NCBI GenBank assembly: GCA_016716525.1
Contig: JADJWE010000001.1
Location: 2,046,001-2,110,000 of the forward strand
Reading direction: 5' to 3'
DNA length: 64,000 bases
DNA from: Candidatus Flexicrinis affinis
GTDB taxonomy: Bacteria; Chloroflexota; Anaerolineae; Aggregatilineales; Phototrophicaceae
The first letter of the stretch is position 1, and each line of letters opens with the position of its first letter. The notes beneath the pieces were generated by a model. That model saw only the letters and a list, made by a program, of their open reading frames with translations. It did no database searches and was not told where the DNA came from. Position numbers and translations under genes: made by a program. Below, piece after piece: positions 36,301 to 44,592 of the stretch.

Positions 36301-36726
36301 CGTGTTCGCAGCTACCTCAAGTCGTACATCAACAGCCCGATCGCACGCGACATCGATCGGGCGAAAGAGGTTTACCGCGAGCTGCCGTTCGTCATCGAGC
36401 GTGACGGCCAGCTCGTGCATGGCACGATGGACCTCGTGTACGTCGATCATGACAGCCGATGGACAGTCGTCGATTTCAAGACGGACTCGGTACCGGACGA
36501 CATGGGGCGCATCACCGCGCACGCGCGTAGATACCTGCTCCAGCTTGCCGTGTACGCGGCCGCACTGCGCGAGCGAATCGGCGTTACCCCAACGGCGCAG
36601 GTCGTTTACCTGCGCTATCCGCAGCATGTTGTTACGCTGCCTGCGGCAGAGCTTGACCGAGAGCTTGAGTCGCTCAAGCTTGACGCAATCGACGCCAATT
36701 TCGATCTCAGCGGCCCGCGAACGTGA
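33301..36726 (+). CDS. addA: AddA-like ATP-dependent helicase-nuclease
   Basis: 1141 aa UvrD/Rep superfamily 1A helicase with a C-terminal RecB-type nuclease. Walker A AGAGTGKT (30-36), Walker B/motif II VDEFQDTNHRQW, GDPKQSIYRFRGAD (motif III), motif V TIHGCKGLEFPVVW and motif VI VAATRARD are visible. The nuclease carries GTMDLVYVDHD and VVDFKTDSV in the last ~100 residues. AddA resects double-strand breaks together with AddB. No AddB-like gene is present in the window, so the partner is elsewhere or absent. The gene follows argS without a gap. Confidence 0.87.
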   Translation: MSESAARPRLDDQQRLAVETLDRSVAVVAGAGTGKTTVLVERFVALLDTRPDWPITSIVAITFTERAAEEMRSRVRQRILERLATAQGSDRRRWADHLARIEAARISTIHGMCSEVIRANAAAAGVDPGFQVADEATAAVLMRDALAVALREIVSAEADTNDPDFSAAHAVLTGYEHTKIEEILLKPKQFRGLQPLPSSVDEVEAMYEAYAADAFQRFFKSSPVMELRSLVPPNAPEDLFVVKVLEAQRILTDAAEAPSAATCMEALARFDMVVSGGSTKLWDVGDLAYAKSLVSEIKQVLKKLSEVLTFDRDVEKLALRLSHGWSMLINRVLAAYEDRKRAENVLDFEDLEIKAEALLARPEVRRRYAGREIRHVMVDEFQDTNHRQWNITQGLAPGLMDGGVFIVGDPKQSIYRFRGADVTIFRAASDQIERAGGLVVRMNRSYRTHSALIAQFNRLFTGVMRPSPDAAQIEQFVTFDENHTLVAQRESPDDHLDVQLIGLDPSTNNRNVASEARIVAARIRDMVTTESLTVVDRRTNQPRPAGYGDIAVLLRSFKSNSKHFEQAFVEFGVPYVTQSGGGFYDRREIRDLIELLKALRNPADNLALAAALHSPLFALSDVDLLALRTRGGALFEALDEEAALQAEHESLEHPIVFANTIYNGLRAIAGRVSADALLLQAIAETNYLASIGRLPDGPQMRANVEKLVDIAREYGAAALPDFITFLDVSRAEDVKEAGVALDSRSSVRLTTIHGCKGLEFPVVWLADGNLATRASGNTVIAAESIVCALPKLGEDKSDSKAFLYQRAQKHGKEADDAEVQRLLYVAATRARDALFISSSKPKFLSALSEALDGQAITVATTPQSPQLTPELLQRVKDTRFPLAETLPAAPPPSRRRLTATDIADYGSLINADTEEERDYYRHRIRRRLHADDFEPVESLTYDAQIGMPSQRRIGSLVHSALLYRVDAMMKNDPEGADQAIDSLVWEAGITLSDARRKVVDRVRSYLKSYINSPIARDIDRAKEVYRELPFVIERDGQLVHGTMDLVYVDHDSRWTVVDFKTDSVPDDMGRITAHARRYLLQLAVYAAALRERIGVTPTAQVVYLRYPQHVVTLPAAELDRELESLKLDAIDANFDLSGPRT

Positions 36727-37688
36727 GAGGCCGCCTCGCGCGATGGATGCTGGCCGATGCCGGCCTCGATGACGACGCGGCACTGCGTTTGTTCGGCCCC
36801 GCGCCGCGCGGCCCGCGTCCGGCGGGGATCCTGCTGCACGTCCTGATCGCCGCCGTGTTGATCACCACCCTGATGGTCGGGGGGTACGCCGCCGGCTTCC
36901 GCCTTCCGACTCTGTCTGCGCAGGCGTATGCCAGCCTGTACGCACCGATGTTAGGCGGCCAAGCCGTCGTCAGCGCGTTGGTGCTCGCGCTGGGGCTAAA
37001 CATCATTCCGACACTGCGACGGCGCGGCACGTGGGATCAGGTGCGTACCACAGCGGGCGGGGCGCGGGCAGGCGTGCGCGCCGCATGGGCGCACGTCGTA
37101 TATCACCGTGTCAGCGGCTGGCTGATGGTTGTAGTCTATGCGCCGCGTGTGTTTCTGCTTGTGCTGCTGCTGTACGACTTGACAAGCTTTCGCGGGGATT
37201 ACCTCGCGCAGGTGATCGGCGTGCATACTCCGCGCATCCCCGCCGTCCTCGATATCCCGCTGATGGGGTTGGTCGTCACTGCGGCCTTCGTCTTGCCATT
37301 TACCGCTGTTGGATTAGAAGCCGCCTGCGCGCTGCTGCTGTCGACGTTTCTCCGGAGCCGGCAGGCCATCGGCATGGCGCAGATCGGGCTGATTTCGGCG
37401 CGTATCGCGTGGGCAGTCGCACCCGTCGTACTGTTTAGCGCAATCATCTCGAGCACGTTAGTGGGGGGAAGCAGCCCATTCGGTACATGGATTGCCGGGT
37501 TTGCATCGACGGTGCTGGGGGATTGGGGCTTGAGCGGTCTTCACGCGGCTGAGATTGATCGCCTGTGGAGTGTGACTCCGTACTCCGCGCTGATTCCGGT
37601 ACTGGCGGTTGGTATGGCAGTGTTGCAGTCCGGCCTCACGATTGTCGTGCTGAATTGGGCGGCACGGCGCGCCCAACGGCTCGACTGA
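36723..37688 (+). CDS. Hypothetical polytopic membrane protein
   Basis: 321 aa with about seven TM helices and a conserved-looking cytoplasmic segment between helices 2 and 3. No family was recognised; the layout is reminiscent of ABC-2-like or YIP1-like membrane proteins. The GTG at 36723 overlaps the addA stop (GTGA). It is the last gene of the argS-addA run. Confidence 0.65.
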   Translation: MRGRLARWMLADAGLDDDAALRLFGPAPRGPRPAGILLHVLIAAVLITTLMVGGYAAGFRLPTLSAQAYASLYAPMLGGQAVVSALVLALGLNIIPTLRRRGTWDQVRTTAGGARAGVRAAWAHVVYHRVSGWLMVVVYAPRVFLLVLLLYDLTSFRGDYLAQVIGVHTPRIPAVLDIPLMGLVVTAAFVLPFTAVGLEAACALLLSTFLRSRQAIGMAQIGLISARIAWAVAPVVLFSAIISSTLVGGSSPFGTWIAGFASTVLGDWGLSGLHAAEIDRLWSVTPYSALIPVLAVGMAVLQSGLTIVVLNWAARRAQRLD

Positions 37689-37722
37689 CCACGCGTTTAC
37701 GGTGTGACGGCCCGGCCTGCAT

Positions 37723-37743
37723 TACAATCTAGTCAGCGCTGAC
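37723..37743 (+). promoter_or_regulatory. Candidate promoter and 12-bp palindrome before the EPS gene
   Basis: TACAAT (37723-37728) is a good -10. A perfect 12-bp palindrome GTCAGCGCTGAC (37732-37743) sits at the expected transcription start, where a bound repressor would block initiation. No convincing -35 is seen. Confidence 0.4.
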
Positions 37744-37761
37744 GACGGGACCAACCGCCTC

Positions 37762-39183
37762 ATGCTGTTTTCGCCGCTTCCCCGGCCCGAACGTCTCCAA
37801 CTAAGAATTTCCGAACGCCGGCTGCTTATGCGCATCGGCGATACGCTTGCCGTGCTCATCGCAGTCGTGATCGCGCTCTTTGTTTGGACAGTGGTCGCCA
37901 AGTATGAGTTCTCGTCCCAGTTCATCCTCGAGAACTCGCTGTGGTTCGCCGTCCTCGCTCCGCTGTGGCTCACGCTCGCCAGCGCCAACGACTTCTACGA
38001 TCTACGCCTCGCCAGCAAGCGCGGGCAAATGATGCAGCGCCTACTGCTGATTACGGCGCAGTTGATCGTCGTGTACCTGATCGTGTTCTTTTTCAGCCCG
38101 CGCGAAGCCTTGCCCCGGTTGTTTATCCTGTACTACGGCGTCGCGTCCTTCGTGCTGATCACCCTGTGGCGGCTGGTCAACCCGGCGCTGATCGGCTGGG
38201 CCACGTCGGCGCGGAAAGTCCTAGTAATCGGCACCGACGGCGGCGCGGAGGAGATGATACGCGCGCTCAAGAGCGAGTCCGGCGGCGAGTACTGGATGGT
38301 CGGCATTATCGGCGAGGAGCATGAGGTCGGCGACTTGATCGACGAGGTCGCAGTGATCGGCGGACCGAGCGACTTGATGAACTTTGTCGCGCGCGAACGG
38401 GTCACCGAGCTGATCCTCTCCTCCACGCGCGATCTTTCAGGCGACATGTTCACCGCTGTGATGGACGCCTATGAGCACGGCGTCGCGTTGATACCGATGC
38501 CCGTGCTGTATGAACGGTTGACGGGGCGCGTGCCGGTCGAGCACGTCGGCGCAAACTGGACGGTCGTGCTGCCCCTCGATGAAGGCGACGGGTTCCAGCC
38601 CTACCCCGTCCTGAAGCGACTCCTTGAAGTGAGCGCCGCACTGGTCGGATTCGTTCCATTCGCGATCCTGCTGCCCTTCGTTGCTCTGGCCATCTATGTC
38701 GACTGCCCCGGCCCGATCTTCTACGGGCAGGAGCGCGTGGGCATGAACGGTCGGCCGTTTCGCGTAAACAAGTTCCGCACCATGATCCCCGACGCCGAGC
38801 AGGCGACCGGCGCAGTGTTCAGCGATAAGGCCGACCCGCGCAAGACTCGTGTCGGCAAGTTCCTGCGCAAGACCCGTATCGACGAGCTGCCGCAGCTTGT
38901 CAACATCATCCGCGGCGACATGAGCTTGATCGGCCCGCGCCCGGAACGCCCGGAGCACGTCGCGCGGCTTCAGGCCAAGATCCCCTTCTACCGCACCCGG
39001 CTGACCGTCCGACCCGGCCTGACCGGCTGGGCGCAAGTGATGTACGGGTACGGGTCGACCGATGACGACGCGCTGGTAAAACTGCAGTACGATCTTTACT
39101 ACATCCGCCATCGATCGCTGATGCTCGACATCACGATTCTCGTCAAGACCATCGGCCGAGTCCTGAAGATGTCCGGTGTGTAG
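37762..39183 (+). CDS. Exopolysaccharide polyprenyl-phosphate glycosylphosphotransferase
   Basis: 473 aa. Five N-terminal TM segments, a central Rossmann-like domain (VLVIGTDGGAEEMI, ~150-270), another TM (~290-312) and a C-terminal bacterial sugar-transferase domain. Motifs KFRTMIPDAEQ, TRIDELPQLVNIIRGDMS and LIGPRPERPEHV are those of WbaP/WcaJ-type enzymes. They transfer sugar-1-phosphate to undecaprenyl phosphate, starting surface polysaccharide synthesis. No other EPS genes are in the window. Confidence 0.93.
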   Translation: MLFSPLPRPERLQLRISERRLLMRIGDTLAVLIAVVIALFVWTVVAKYEFSSQFILENSLWFAVLAPLWLTLASANDFYDLRLASKRGQMMQRLLLITAQLIVVYLIVFFFSPREALPRLFILYYGVASFVLITLWRLVNPALIGWATSARKVLVIGTDGGAEEMIRALKSESGGEYWMVGIIGEEHEVGDLIDEVAVIGGPSDLMNFVARERVTELILSSTRDLSGDMFTAVMDAYEHGVALIPMPVLYERLTGRVPVEHVGANWTVVLPLDEGDGFQPYPVLKRLLEVSAALVGFVPFAILLPFVALAIYVDCPGPIFYGQERVGMNGRPFRVNKFRTMIPDAEQATGAVFSDKADPRKTRVGKFLRKTRIDELPQLVNIIRGDMSLIGPRPERPEHVARLQAKIPFYRTRLTVRPGLTGWAQVMYGYGSTDDDALVKLQYDLYYIRHRSLMLDITILVKTIGRVLKMSGV

Positions 39184-39225
39184 CTGGCAGGCCGAACGGT
39201 CTGGCACTGCGCACGCGAAAAATGG

Positions 39226-39261
39226 TACACTCTATCTAGTTTGAACTGTGCATGTTGCACA
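39226..39261 (+). promoter_or_regulatory. Promoter and inverted repeat upstream of P5C dehydrogenase
   Basis: An extended -10 TGGTACACT (39223-39231) lies before a perfect inverted repeat TGTGCA-TGT-TGCACA (39247-39261). The repeat falls just after the predicted start of transcription and 10 nt before the SD, a position suited to repression or control of translation. Confidence 0.45.
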
Positions 39262-39281
39262 ATTAAGTATGGAGGTGGTGT

Positions 39282-40841
39282 GTGCTGCCTACGTTCAAGA
39301 ACGAGCCGCTGACGGATTTCAGTGACAGCGCCAACGTCGCCGCATTCGAAGCTGCACTGCGCCGCGTGCGGGACTCGCTCGACCGCCTTCAGCCGATGCT
39401 GATCGGCGGACGCGAAGTCCTGACCAGCGACGTCCTCGCCAGCTTCAACCCGGCCGCGCCGCATGAAGTCGTCGCGCGCTTCCCACAAGGGACAGTGCAG
39501 CATGTCGATCAAGCGGTTGAGGCCGCTCAGTGCGCCTTCAAGGCTTGGAGCCATACACCGGCTTTCGAGCGCGCCGGCTACCTGCTGCGCGCCGCCGCCA
39601 TGATGCGCCGCGAACGCCACACTTTCAGTGCGGCAATGGTAATCGAGGCGGGCAAGCCGTGGGTTGAGGCTGACGCAGACACCGCCGAGGCCATCGACTT
39701 CATGGAATACTATGCACACCAGATTGTCGCGCTTGAAGACGCCAGCGATCGATTGGTCCCGCAGGCCGGCGAGCGCGGCCAACTGCGCTACATCGCGCTC
39801 GGCGTCGGGGCCATTATCTCGCCGTGGAACTTCCCGGTCGCGATCTTTAGCGGCATGATGAGCGCCGCGCTTGTCAGCGGAAACACAGTCGTCGTCAAGC
39901 CGTCCGAATTGACGCCGTATGTTGCCTGGATGGTAGTCGATCTCTTCCGCCGGTGCAGCATACCCTCCGGAGTGATCAACTTCCTGACCGGTCCCGGCGC
40001 GATTGTCGGGGGGCGTATGGTCGAGCATCCGGGAACGCGGTTCGTTGCGTTTACCGGTTCGCGTCAGGTCGGCACCGAAATTTACGCCAAGGCGGCAGTG
40101 GTGCATCCGGGCCAGCGATGGCTGAAGCGGTCGATTCTCGAGATGGGCGGCAAGGACGCGATCGTCGTCGACACCAGCGCCGACCTCGACGAAGCGGCGG
40201 CAGGCATCGTGGATTCGGCATTCGGGTTCTCAGGGCAGAAGTGCAGCGCATGCAGCCGCGTCATCGCACTTGCCGACGTGTACGACGCAGTACTAGAACG
40301 CGTGGTTGAACGGACACGCAAGCTGCGCGTCGGGATGCCGGAAGCCGGTCTCGAGACCGACCTCGGCCCCGTGATCGACACGAGAGCGCTCGACAAAGTC
40401 AAGTACTACGTCGACGTCGGCCGCAGCGAAGCCGAGCTCGTGTGCGGCGGCAGTGCCGTCGAGACGCCCGATCACGGCTACTTTGTCGAACCCACCGTGT
40501 TTTCTGGCGCCAACCCTCATGCGCGCATCTCGCAGGAGGAAATCTTCGGGCCGGTGGTATCGTTTATCCGTGCAAGCACGTTTGACGAGGCGCTGGCCTT
40601 CGCAAACGACACCGATTATGGACTGACCGGTGCCGTCTACGCCATGGATCACGGACGACTCGAACAGGCCCGGCGCGAGTTCCATGTCGGCAACCTGTAC
40701 TTCAACCGGAAGTGTACCGGAGCAATGGTCGGCGTCCATCCGTTCGGTGGTTTTGGGATGAGCGGCACCGACAGCAAGGCCGGCGGACCGGACTACTTGC
40801 TGCACTACACGCAGCCGCAGTCGATCACCGAGAAGCTATAG
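39282..40841 (+). CDS. rocA: 1-pyrroline-5-carboxylate dehydrogenase (RocA-like aldehyde dehydrogenase)
   Basis: 519 aa ALDH. Catalytic Cys321 lies in FSGQKCSACSR and general base Glu287 in LEMGGKD. The N-terminus FKNEPLTDF, AGKPWVEADADTAEAIDF and PGQRWLKRSILEMGGKD closely follow the RocA/PutA P5C dehydrogenase pattern. It oxidises glutamate-semialdehyde to glutamate. The GTG at 39282 has GGAGG 6 nt upstream. The product would complete arginine/proline breakdown with the arginase at 16890-17795; no ornithine aminotransferase or proline dehydrogenase is here. Confidence 0.9.
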   Translation: MLPTFKNEPLTDFSDSANVAAFEAALRRVRDSLDRLQPMLIGGREVLTSDVLASFNPAAPHEVVARFPQGTVQHVDQAVEAAQCAFKAWSHTPAFERAGYLLRAAAMMRRERHTFSAAMVIEAGKPWVEADADTAEAIDFMEYYAHQIVALEDASDRLVPQAGERGQLRYIALGVGAIISPWNFPVAIFSGMMSAALVSGNTVVVKPSELTPYVAWMVVDLFRRCSIPSGVINFLTGPGAIVGGRMVEHPGTRFVAFTGSRQVGTEIYAKAAVVHPGQRWLKRSILEMGGKDAIVVDTSADLDEAAAGIVDSAFGFSGQKCSACSRVIALADVYDAVLERVVERTRKLRVGMPEAGLETDLGPVIDTRALDKVKYYVDVGRSEAELVCGGSAVETPDHGYFVEPTVFSGANPHARISQEEIFGPVVSFIRASTFDEALAFANDTDYGLTGAVYAMDHGRLEQARREFHVGNLYFNRKCTGAMVGVHPFGGFGMSGTDSKAGGPDYLLHYTQPQSITEKL

Positions 40842-40844
40842 TCG

Positions 40845-41810
40845 CTACCGGCTGAGGGTATGCGCCATCTTGAAATACTGTGGGCTGATCTGGCGCGGCT
40901 TCGTCGTCGCATCGGCAAGCGATACGGTCGAGATTTCGCGTCCGTCCAGACCGACCATGATCGACGTCTGTCCGGCCAGCAGGTACTCCACGGCAGCGAC
41001 CCCCATGCGGGACGCCAGCAGCCGGTCGAATGCCGAAGGGCTTCCGCCTCGCTGCGTGTGACCGAGAATAGTGATGCGAATCTCGAAGCCAGTCTTGCGC
41101 CGGTTCAGGTAGTCGGACAGTTCGGTGGTACGGTACGGCGCCCCTTCGGCGACCACGGCGATCGCGTGCGACTTGCCGCGAACGTACGCATCCTCGAGCG
41201 CCAACGCGACCTCCTCCATCGTGGGCGGAGCTTCAGGCGTGACGATAATCTCCGCACCGCCGAGGATGCCGCCCATAAGCGCTAGGTAGCCGCAGTTGCG
41301 CCCCATCACCTCGATGATGAAGCCGCGGTTGTGGCTGTTGGCGGTGTCGCGCAGGCGGTCGAGCGCATCGAGGATCGTATTGAGCGACGTATCGACGCCG
41401 ATGCTCATGTTCGTTCCCCAGATGTCGTTGTCGATGCTGGCGGGAATCCCAACGACTTTTACGCCCAGCTTTTCGAGCGCCATCGCGCCGCGCAAGCTGC
41501 CATCCCCACCGATCACGATGACCCCTTCGATTCCGCGCTCCTGCAAATTGCGCAGCGCCTTGCGCTGGCCTTGCGGCGTCTTGAATTCCTCATTGCGCGC
41601 GGTCTGCAAGATGGTGCCGCCGCGCTGCAAAATACCGCTGACCTCGCGGCTGCTCAAGATGGACATATCGCCGTTGAGCAAGCCGGCGAAGGCCTGCCGA
41701 ATACCGTACGTCTCGACGTCGTGCTCCATGGCGGTACGCACAACGGCGCGGACGGCCGCATTCATTCCGGGGGCGTCGCCGCCGCTCGTCATCACTGCAA
41801 TGCGCTTCAT
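40845..41810 (-). CDS. pfkA: 6-phosphofructokinase
   Basis: 321 aa, normal PfkA length. GGDAPGMNAAVR at the start, VIGGDGS (ATP/Mg site), the catalytic PASIDNDI with TSIGVDTSLNTI-like follow-up, and LGHTQRGGSPS late in the chain are all present. GGDGS, rather than GGDDT, indicates the ATP-dependent form. The ATG at 41810 is preferred over a GTG 18 nt upstream. It is convergent with rocA, 3 bp apart. Confidence 0.95.
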   Translation of the reverse strand: MKRIAVMTSGGDAPGMNAAVRAVVRTAMEHDVETYGIRQAFAGLLNGDMSILSSREVSGILQRGGTILQTARNEEFKTPQGQRKALRNLQERGIEGVIVIGGDGSLRGAMALEKLGVKVVGIPASIDNDIWGTNMSIGVDTSLNTILDALDRLRDTANSHNRGFIIEVMGRNCGYLALMGGILGGAEIIVTPEAPPTMEEVALALEDAYVRGKSHAIAVVAEGAPYRTTELSDYLNRRKTGFEIRITILGHTQRGGSPSAFDRLLASRMGVAAVEYLLAGQTSIMVGLDGREISTVSLADATTKPRQISPQYFKMAHTLSR

Positions 41811-41907
41811 TTGCGCACTCGCTTTCACATGGTCGCGTCTAACGCGCTGAAGTCTAGCGCAAGCGTGTTAAATCGCGCTTAATCCGTGTCGTATACTCTG
41901 CCCGAAT

Positions 41908-42432
41908 TTACTGCTGCTCGTCTTTGAGAAGTTGCCTAAGTGCCGCCAAGCGCGGGTCGCCGGCCTCTTCAGCGCACGAGCACGTCTCCCGATTGCGGTT
42001 GATCCCGCACTGCGGGCAAAGCCCCTTGCAGTCCGGCCGGCACAGCACGCGCTCGTCGCTGTGTATCAGGATCTCCTCGCGCAGCAGCGGCGCCAGATCC
42101 AGCACGGCGTCTTCAGCGAGATAGAATGCCGCCGCGACCTGCGGGTTGGTGGCAAACAGCTCCTCGATCTCGAACTGCATGTCAAGCCGCACCGGATCGA
42201 GGCAGCGCATGCACTCGACATCCAGCCCGGCGTGCAGTTCGGCCTGCACGAGGATTCCCTCTTTCGTCCGGCTTAGACGGACCGGCCCGCGCAGGTAGTT
42301 GAGCGTAAGGTCGTCACTAACGCGCACCTCCGGGAAGTCAAACGTCGAGTCGTGGGTTGTGCCCGGCCCGGCGTTGAGCATAAACCCGACGTTGATCTTG
42401 AACACTCGCGGGTGTAGGAAGTGGACGGACAT
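41908..42432 (-). CDS. DUF177 (YceD-like) protein
   Basis: 174 aa. The GPVRLSRTKEGILVQAEL strand region, a CMRCLDP pair, and the C-terminal CRPDCKGLCPQCG...CSC cysteine cluster are typical of DUF177/YceD proteins. In other bacteria these are linked to 23S rRNA accumulation and usually sit beside rpmF; rpmF is not adjacent here. The ATG at 42432 has AAAGGGAC upstream. It lies between pfkA and a methyltransferase gene. Confidence 0.85.
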   Translation of the reverse strand: MSVHFLHPRVFKINVGFMLNAGPGTTHDSTFDFPEVRVSDDLTLNYLRGPVRLSRTKEGILVQAELHAGLDVECMRCLDPVRLDMQFEIEELFATNPQVAAAFYLAEDAVLDLAPLLREEILIHSDERVLCRPDCKGLCPQCGINRNRETCSCAEEAGDPRLAALRQLLKDEQQ

Positions 42433-42522
42433 AGCGATGTCCCTTTCGCTGGGGCTGGACGATATGCGCGGCAAGGGGTGGCCGCACGGACTTGATTATA
42501 GGACGCCTGATTCGGCTGTCAA

Positions 42523-43278
42523 TTACGTTCGCCGGAACTCCAGCCAGAGATGATCGGCTGCCCAAGCGAAGCGTCCTCTGCGCCACGCTGCATCGTCCCA
42601 GCGCAGCAGTCGTTCGAAAAGACGCGGGCGCGCCTCGACCACGCCGAACATCTCTGACGGCGGCAAGAACACGCCTAGCCCAGCCCTCCGCTCCAGTCGA
42701 AAGGCGGGCGCCATAGCACGAACGAGCACCCGTTGGGACGGATAGAACACGGTCATACTGCCAAAGACAGCGCGCCCACCCCACCGCCGCGCTGCCGCAC
42801 GCGGACGCAGGTGAACGGCCTGCCAGAGTGTTTCCCACGCGCAGAAGCGCGACATGACCGCCATTCCGACCCATCCGCCGGGTCGCACTCGCTCCGCCAG
42901 CCACGCCGCCACTACACCGAGGTCCGATGCTGCGTTAAGCGCGCCGAAGTTTGCCAGCGCGATGTCATACGGTCCGGGTGCGACGAGCGGGATCAACGCG
43001 TTCAGGTCGACCTGCGCGAACGTCACCGAGCCTCGCTCGCCGACGCGACTCCGCGCCACCTCCAACATCGCCGCACTGCCGTCAACGGCTGTAACCGCTG
43101 CACCGCGTTCGGCCATCCACGCCGCGTCGATGCCGGTGCCACAGCCGATGTCGAGTGCACGCATTCCAAGCGCAAGTTGCGCGGCGGTCCGCTCGTGCGT
43201 CCGCGCGCGCAGAATGCGTGCGATTGGCCGTTCGGTGAACTCCGAATCGTAGTTACGCGCTAGACGGTCGAACTCCAC
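42523..43278 (-). CDS. SAM-dependent methyltransferase
   Basis: About 251 aa, class I methyltransferase. Motif I ALDIGCGTGIDAAW, the acidic residue after strand 2 (VTAVDGSAAML) and the strand-4 region YDIALANFGALN are clear. Substrate unknown; the N-terminal EFDRLARNYDSEF resembles UbiE/BioC-type small-molecule enzymes. The GTG at 43278 is proposed because AGGGG precedes it by 5 nt; an in-frame TTG at 43302 is an alternative. The plus-strand promoter of the next operon overlaps this 5' end. Confidence 0.82.
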   Translation of the reverse strand: MEFDRLARNYDSEFTERPIARILRARTHERTAAQLALGMRALDIGCGTGIDAAWMAERGAAVTAVDGSAAMLEVARSRVGERGSVTFAQVDLNALIPLVAPGPYDIALANFGALNAASDLGVVAAWLAERVRPGGWVGMAVMSRFCAWETLWQAVHLRPRAAARRWGGRAVFGSMTVFYPSQRVLVRAMAPAFRLERRAGLGVFLPPSEMFGVVEARPRLFERLLRWDDAAWRRGRFAWAADHLWLEFRRT

Positions 43279-43295
43279 CTTTACCCCTGACAAAA

Positions 43296-43324
43296 TCGAC
43301 AAGCCCGCGAGTTCGCACTACACT
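43296..43324 (+). promoter_or_regulatory. Promoter of the SH3-LysM operon
   Basis: -35 TCGACA (43296-43301) and -10 TACACT (43319-43324) are 17 bp apart. Transcription would start ~30 nt before the GTG at 43360. The element sits just upstream of the divergent methyltransferase start. Confidence 0.55.
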
Positions 43325-43359
43325 ATGGGGCAGGCGCCTTCCGAACCCGGAGTGACACC

Positions 43360-44592
43360 GTGCGGCTCATCCTGTTGTTGATATTATTCGCATCGACCCT
43401 GTGGCTTGCCACACCCGCGGCTGCGGCACCGTGCGACTCGCTACCGACCACGCTGCGTGTCGGACAAACCGTCGAAGTGATCTCGCAAGTGAACGCCCGC
43501 AGCGACCCCGGCTTCAACGGCCGCGTGGTCACGGGCCTGCGCACCGGCGACCGGCTGACGATAGTCGACGAAGCGGCGTGCGTCAATGCATTAACGTGGT
43601 GGCCGGTAAGCGGGGCGACGCAAGGCTGGGTTGCCGAAGCGACGCAAGGTGTCACCTACCTGCGGGCGGTCGAGACCGATCCCGTGGTGTTCGACGGCCA
43701 GCTTACGTACGATGTGGTGGCTGACGGCGAGGCAGGTTCATCCGACCGTTGTCCGCCGCTAATCGGCTCAGTCGCCGTCAACTATGCCGATGTGGACCTC
43801 ACACAAGCCGCCGATGCGTCGACAGTGTTTTTCGTCGACTCCGGGTTCGCGATCCCGCCGCCAACGCTGTGCTTCCCGTCCGCTCGGCTGGGATCGCTGT
43901 CTCTGACCGGTCCCGACGGTAACCCGCGCGAGGCGAACGTCGCGCCGGTAGCCACAGCGCCGGATTACTTGCAGGCTGCCCCGCCTCCATTTGCCATCCT
44001 GCGCAACGGCACATGGACCCTGAGCATCGAGGGTTACAGCCTGAGCATCGACTACATCGGCCCGTTTGGCCCGCTGCTCACGAGCCGCCTCGCCGGCGAC
44101 GAACAGCAGTTCCTCGTCGCCGGTTTTGCGCGCAGCGAGAGCGTCTCTGTGATCACCTCAGGCCCGAACGGCAACTTGCAGCGCACCTTGACCGTTGACG
44201 GCGCCGGTATGTTCGGCGGCACGATTGGGCCGGACGAGCAGTTGATTGTCGCGGTGAGCCAAAGCGGTCTGATCGCCGTCCCACCCGGGATCGACAACGT
44301 CTTGTTCGGCGGCCAGTCCGATGCCGTTGCGAGCGATACGCTACTCATCGCGGTGTTGTGGGGCGAAGAGGCCGCGGGCCTACCGACTCCTACGCCTGAG
44401 GTCACGCCAACTCCGCCGCCTGAGTGCTACTATGTCATCCGCAGCGGAGATACCTTGACGCGCATCGCTCAGAGGCGCGGCGTGAGCCTGCAAGAGCTGC
44501 TCGAGGCCAACCCGCAGATCACCAACCCGCAGTTGATACGTGCCGGCACTCGCCTGATCCTGCCCGGTTGTGTGAACACAGAGAATCCATGA
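43360..44592 (+). CDS. Secreted SH3-like and LysM domain protein
   Basis: 410 aa. Signal peptide 1-23 (ending AAA). An SH3b-like domain covers ~30-100 (VEVISQVNARSDPGFNGRVV...GWVAEA). A ~240-aa middle part has no clear family. A Thr/Pro linker (PTPTPEVTPTPPP) leads to a C-terminal LysM (~357-405: YYVIRSGDTLTRIAQRRG...LIRAGTRLILPGC). It probably binds cell-wall glycan. The GTG at 43360 has GGAG 7 nt upstream. It overlaps the next gene by 4 bp. Confidence 0.85.
   Translation: MRLILLLILFASTLWLATPAAAAPCDSLPTTLRVGQTVEVISQVNARSDPGFNGRVVTGLRTGDRLTIVDEAACVNALTWWPVSGATQGWVAEATQGVTYLRAVETDPVVFDGQLTYDVVADGEAGSSDRCPPLIGSVAVNYADVDLTQAADASTVFFVDSGFAIPPPTLCFPSARLGSLSLTGPDGNPREANVAPVATAPDYLQAAPPPFAILRNGTWTLSIEGYSLSIDYIGPFGPLLTSRLAGDEQQFLVAGFARSESVSVITSGPNGNLQRTLTVDGAGMFGGTIGPDEQLIVAVSQSGLIAVPPGIDNVLFGGQSDAVASDTLLIAVLWGEEAAGLPTPTPEVTPTPPPECYYVIRSGDTLTRIAQRRGVSLQELLEANPQITNPQLIRAGTRLILPGCVNTENP

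Noticed and set aside
43278..43302. TTG at 43302 as start of the methyltransferase
   Set aside because: The GTG at 43278 has a better-placed AGGGG; the TTG lacks a clear SD, though it cannot be excluded.
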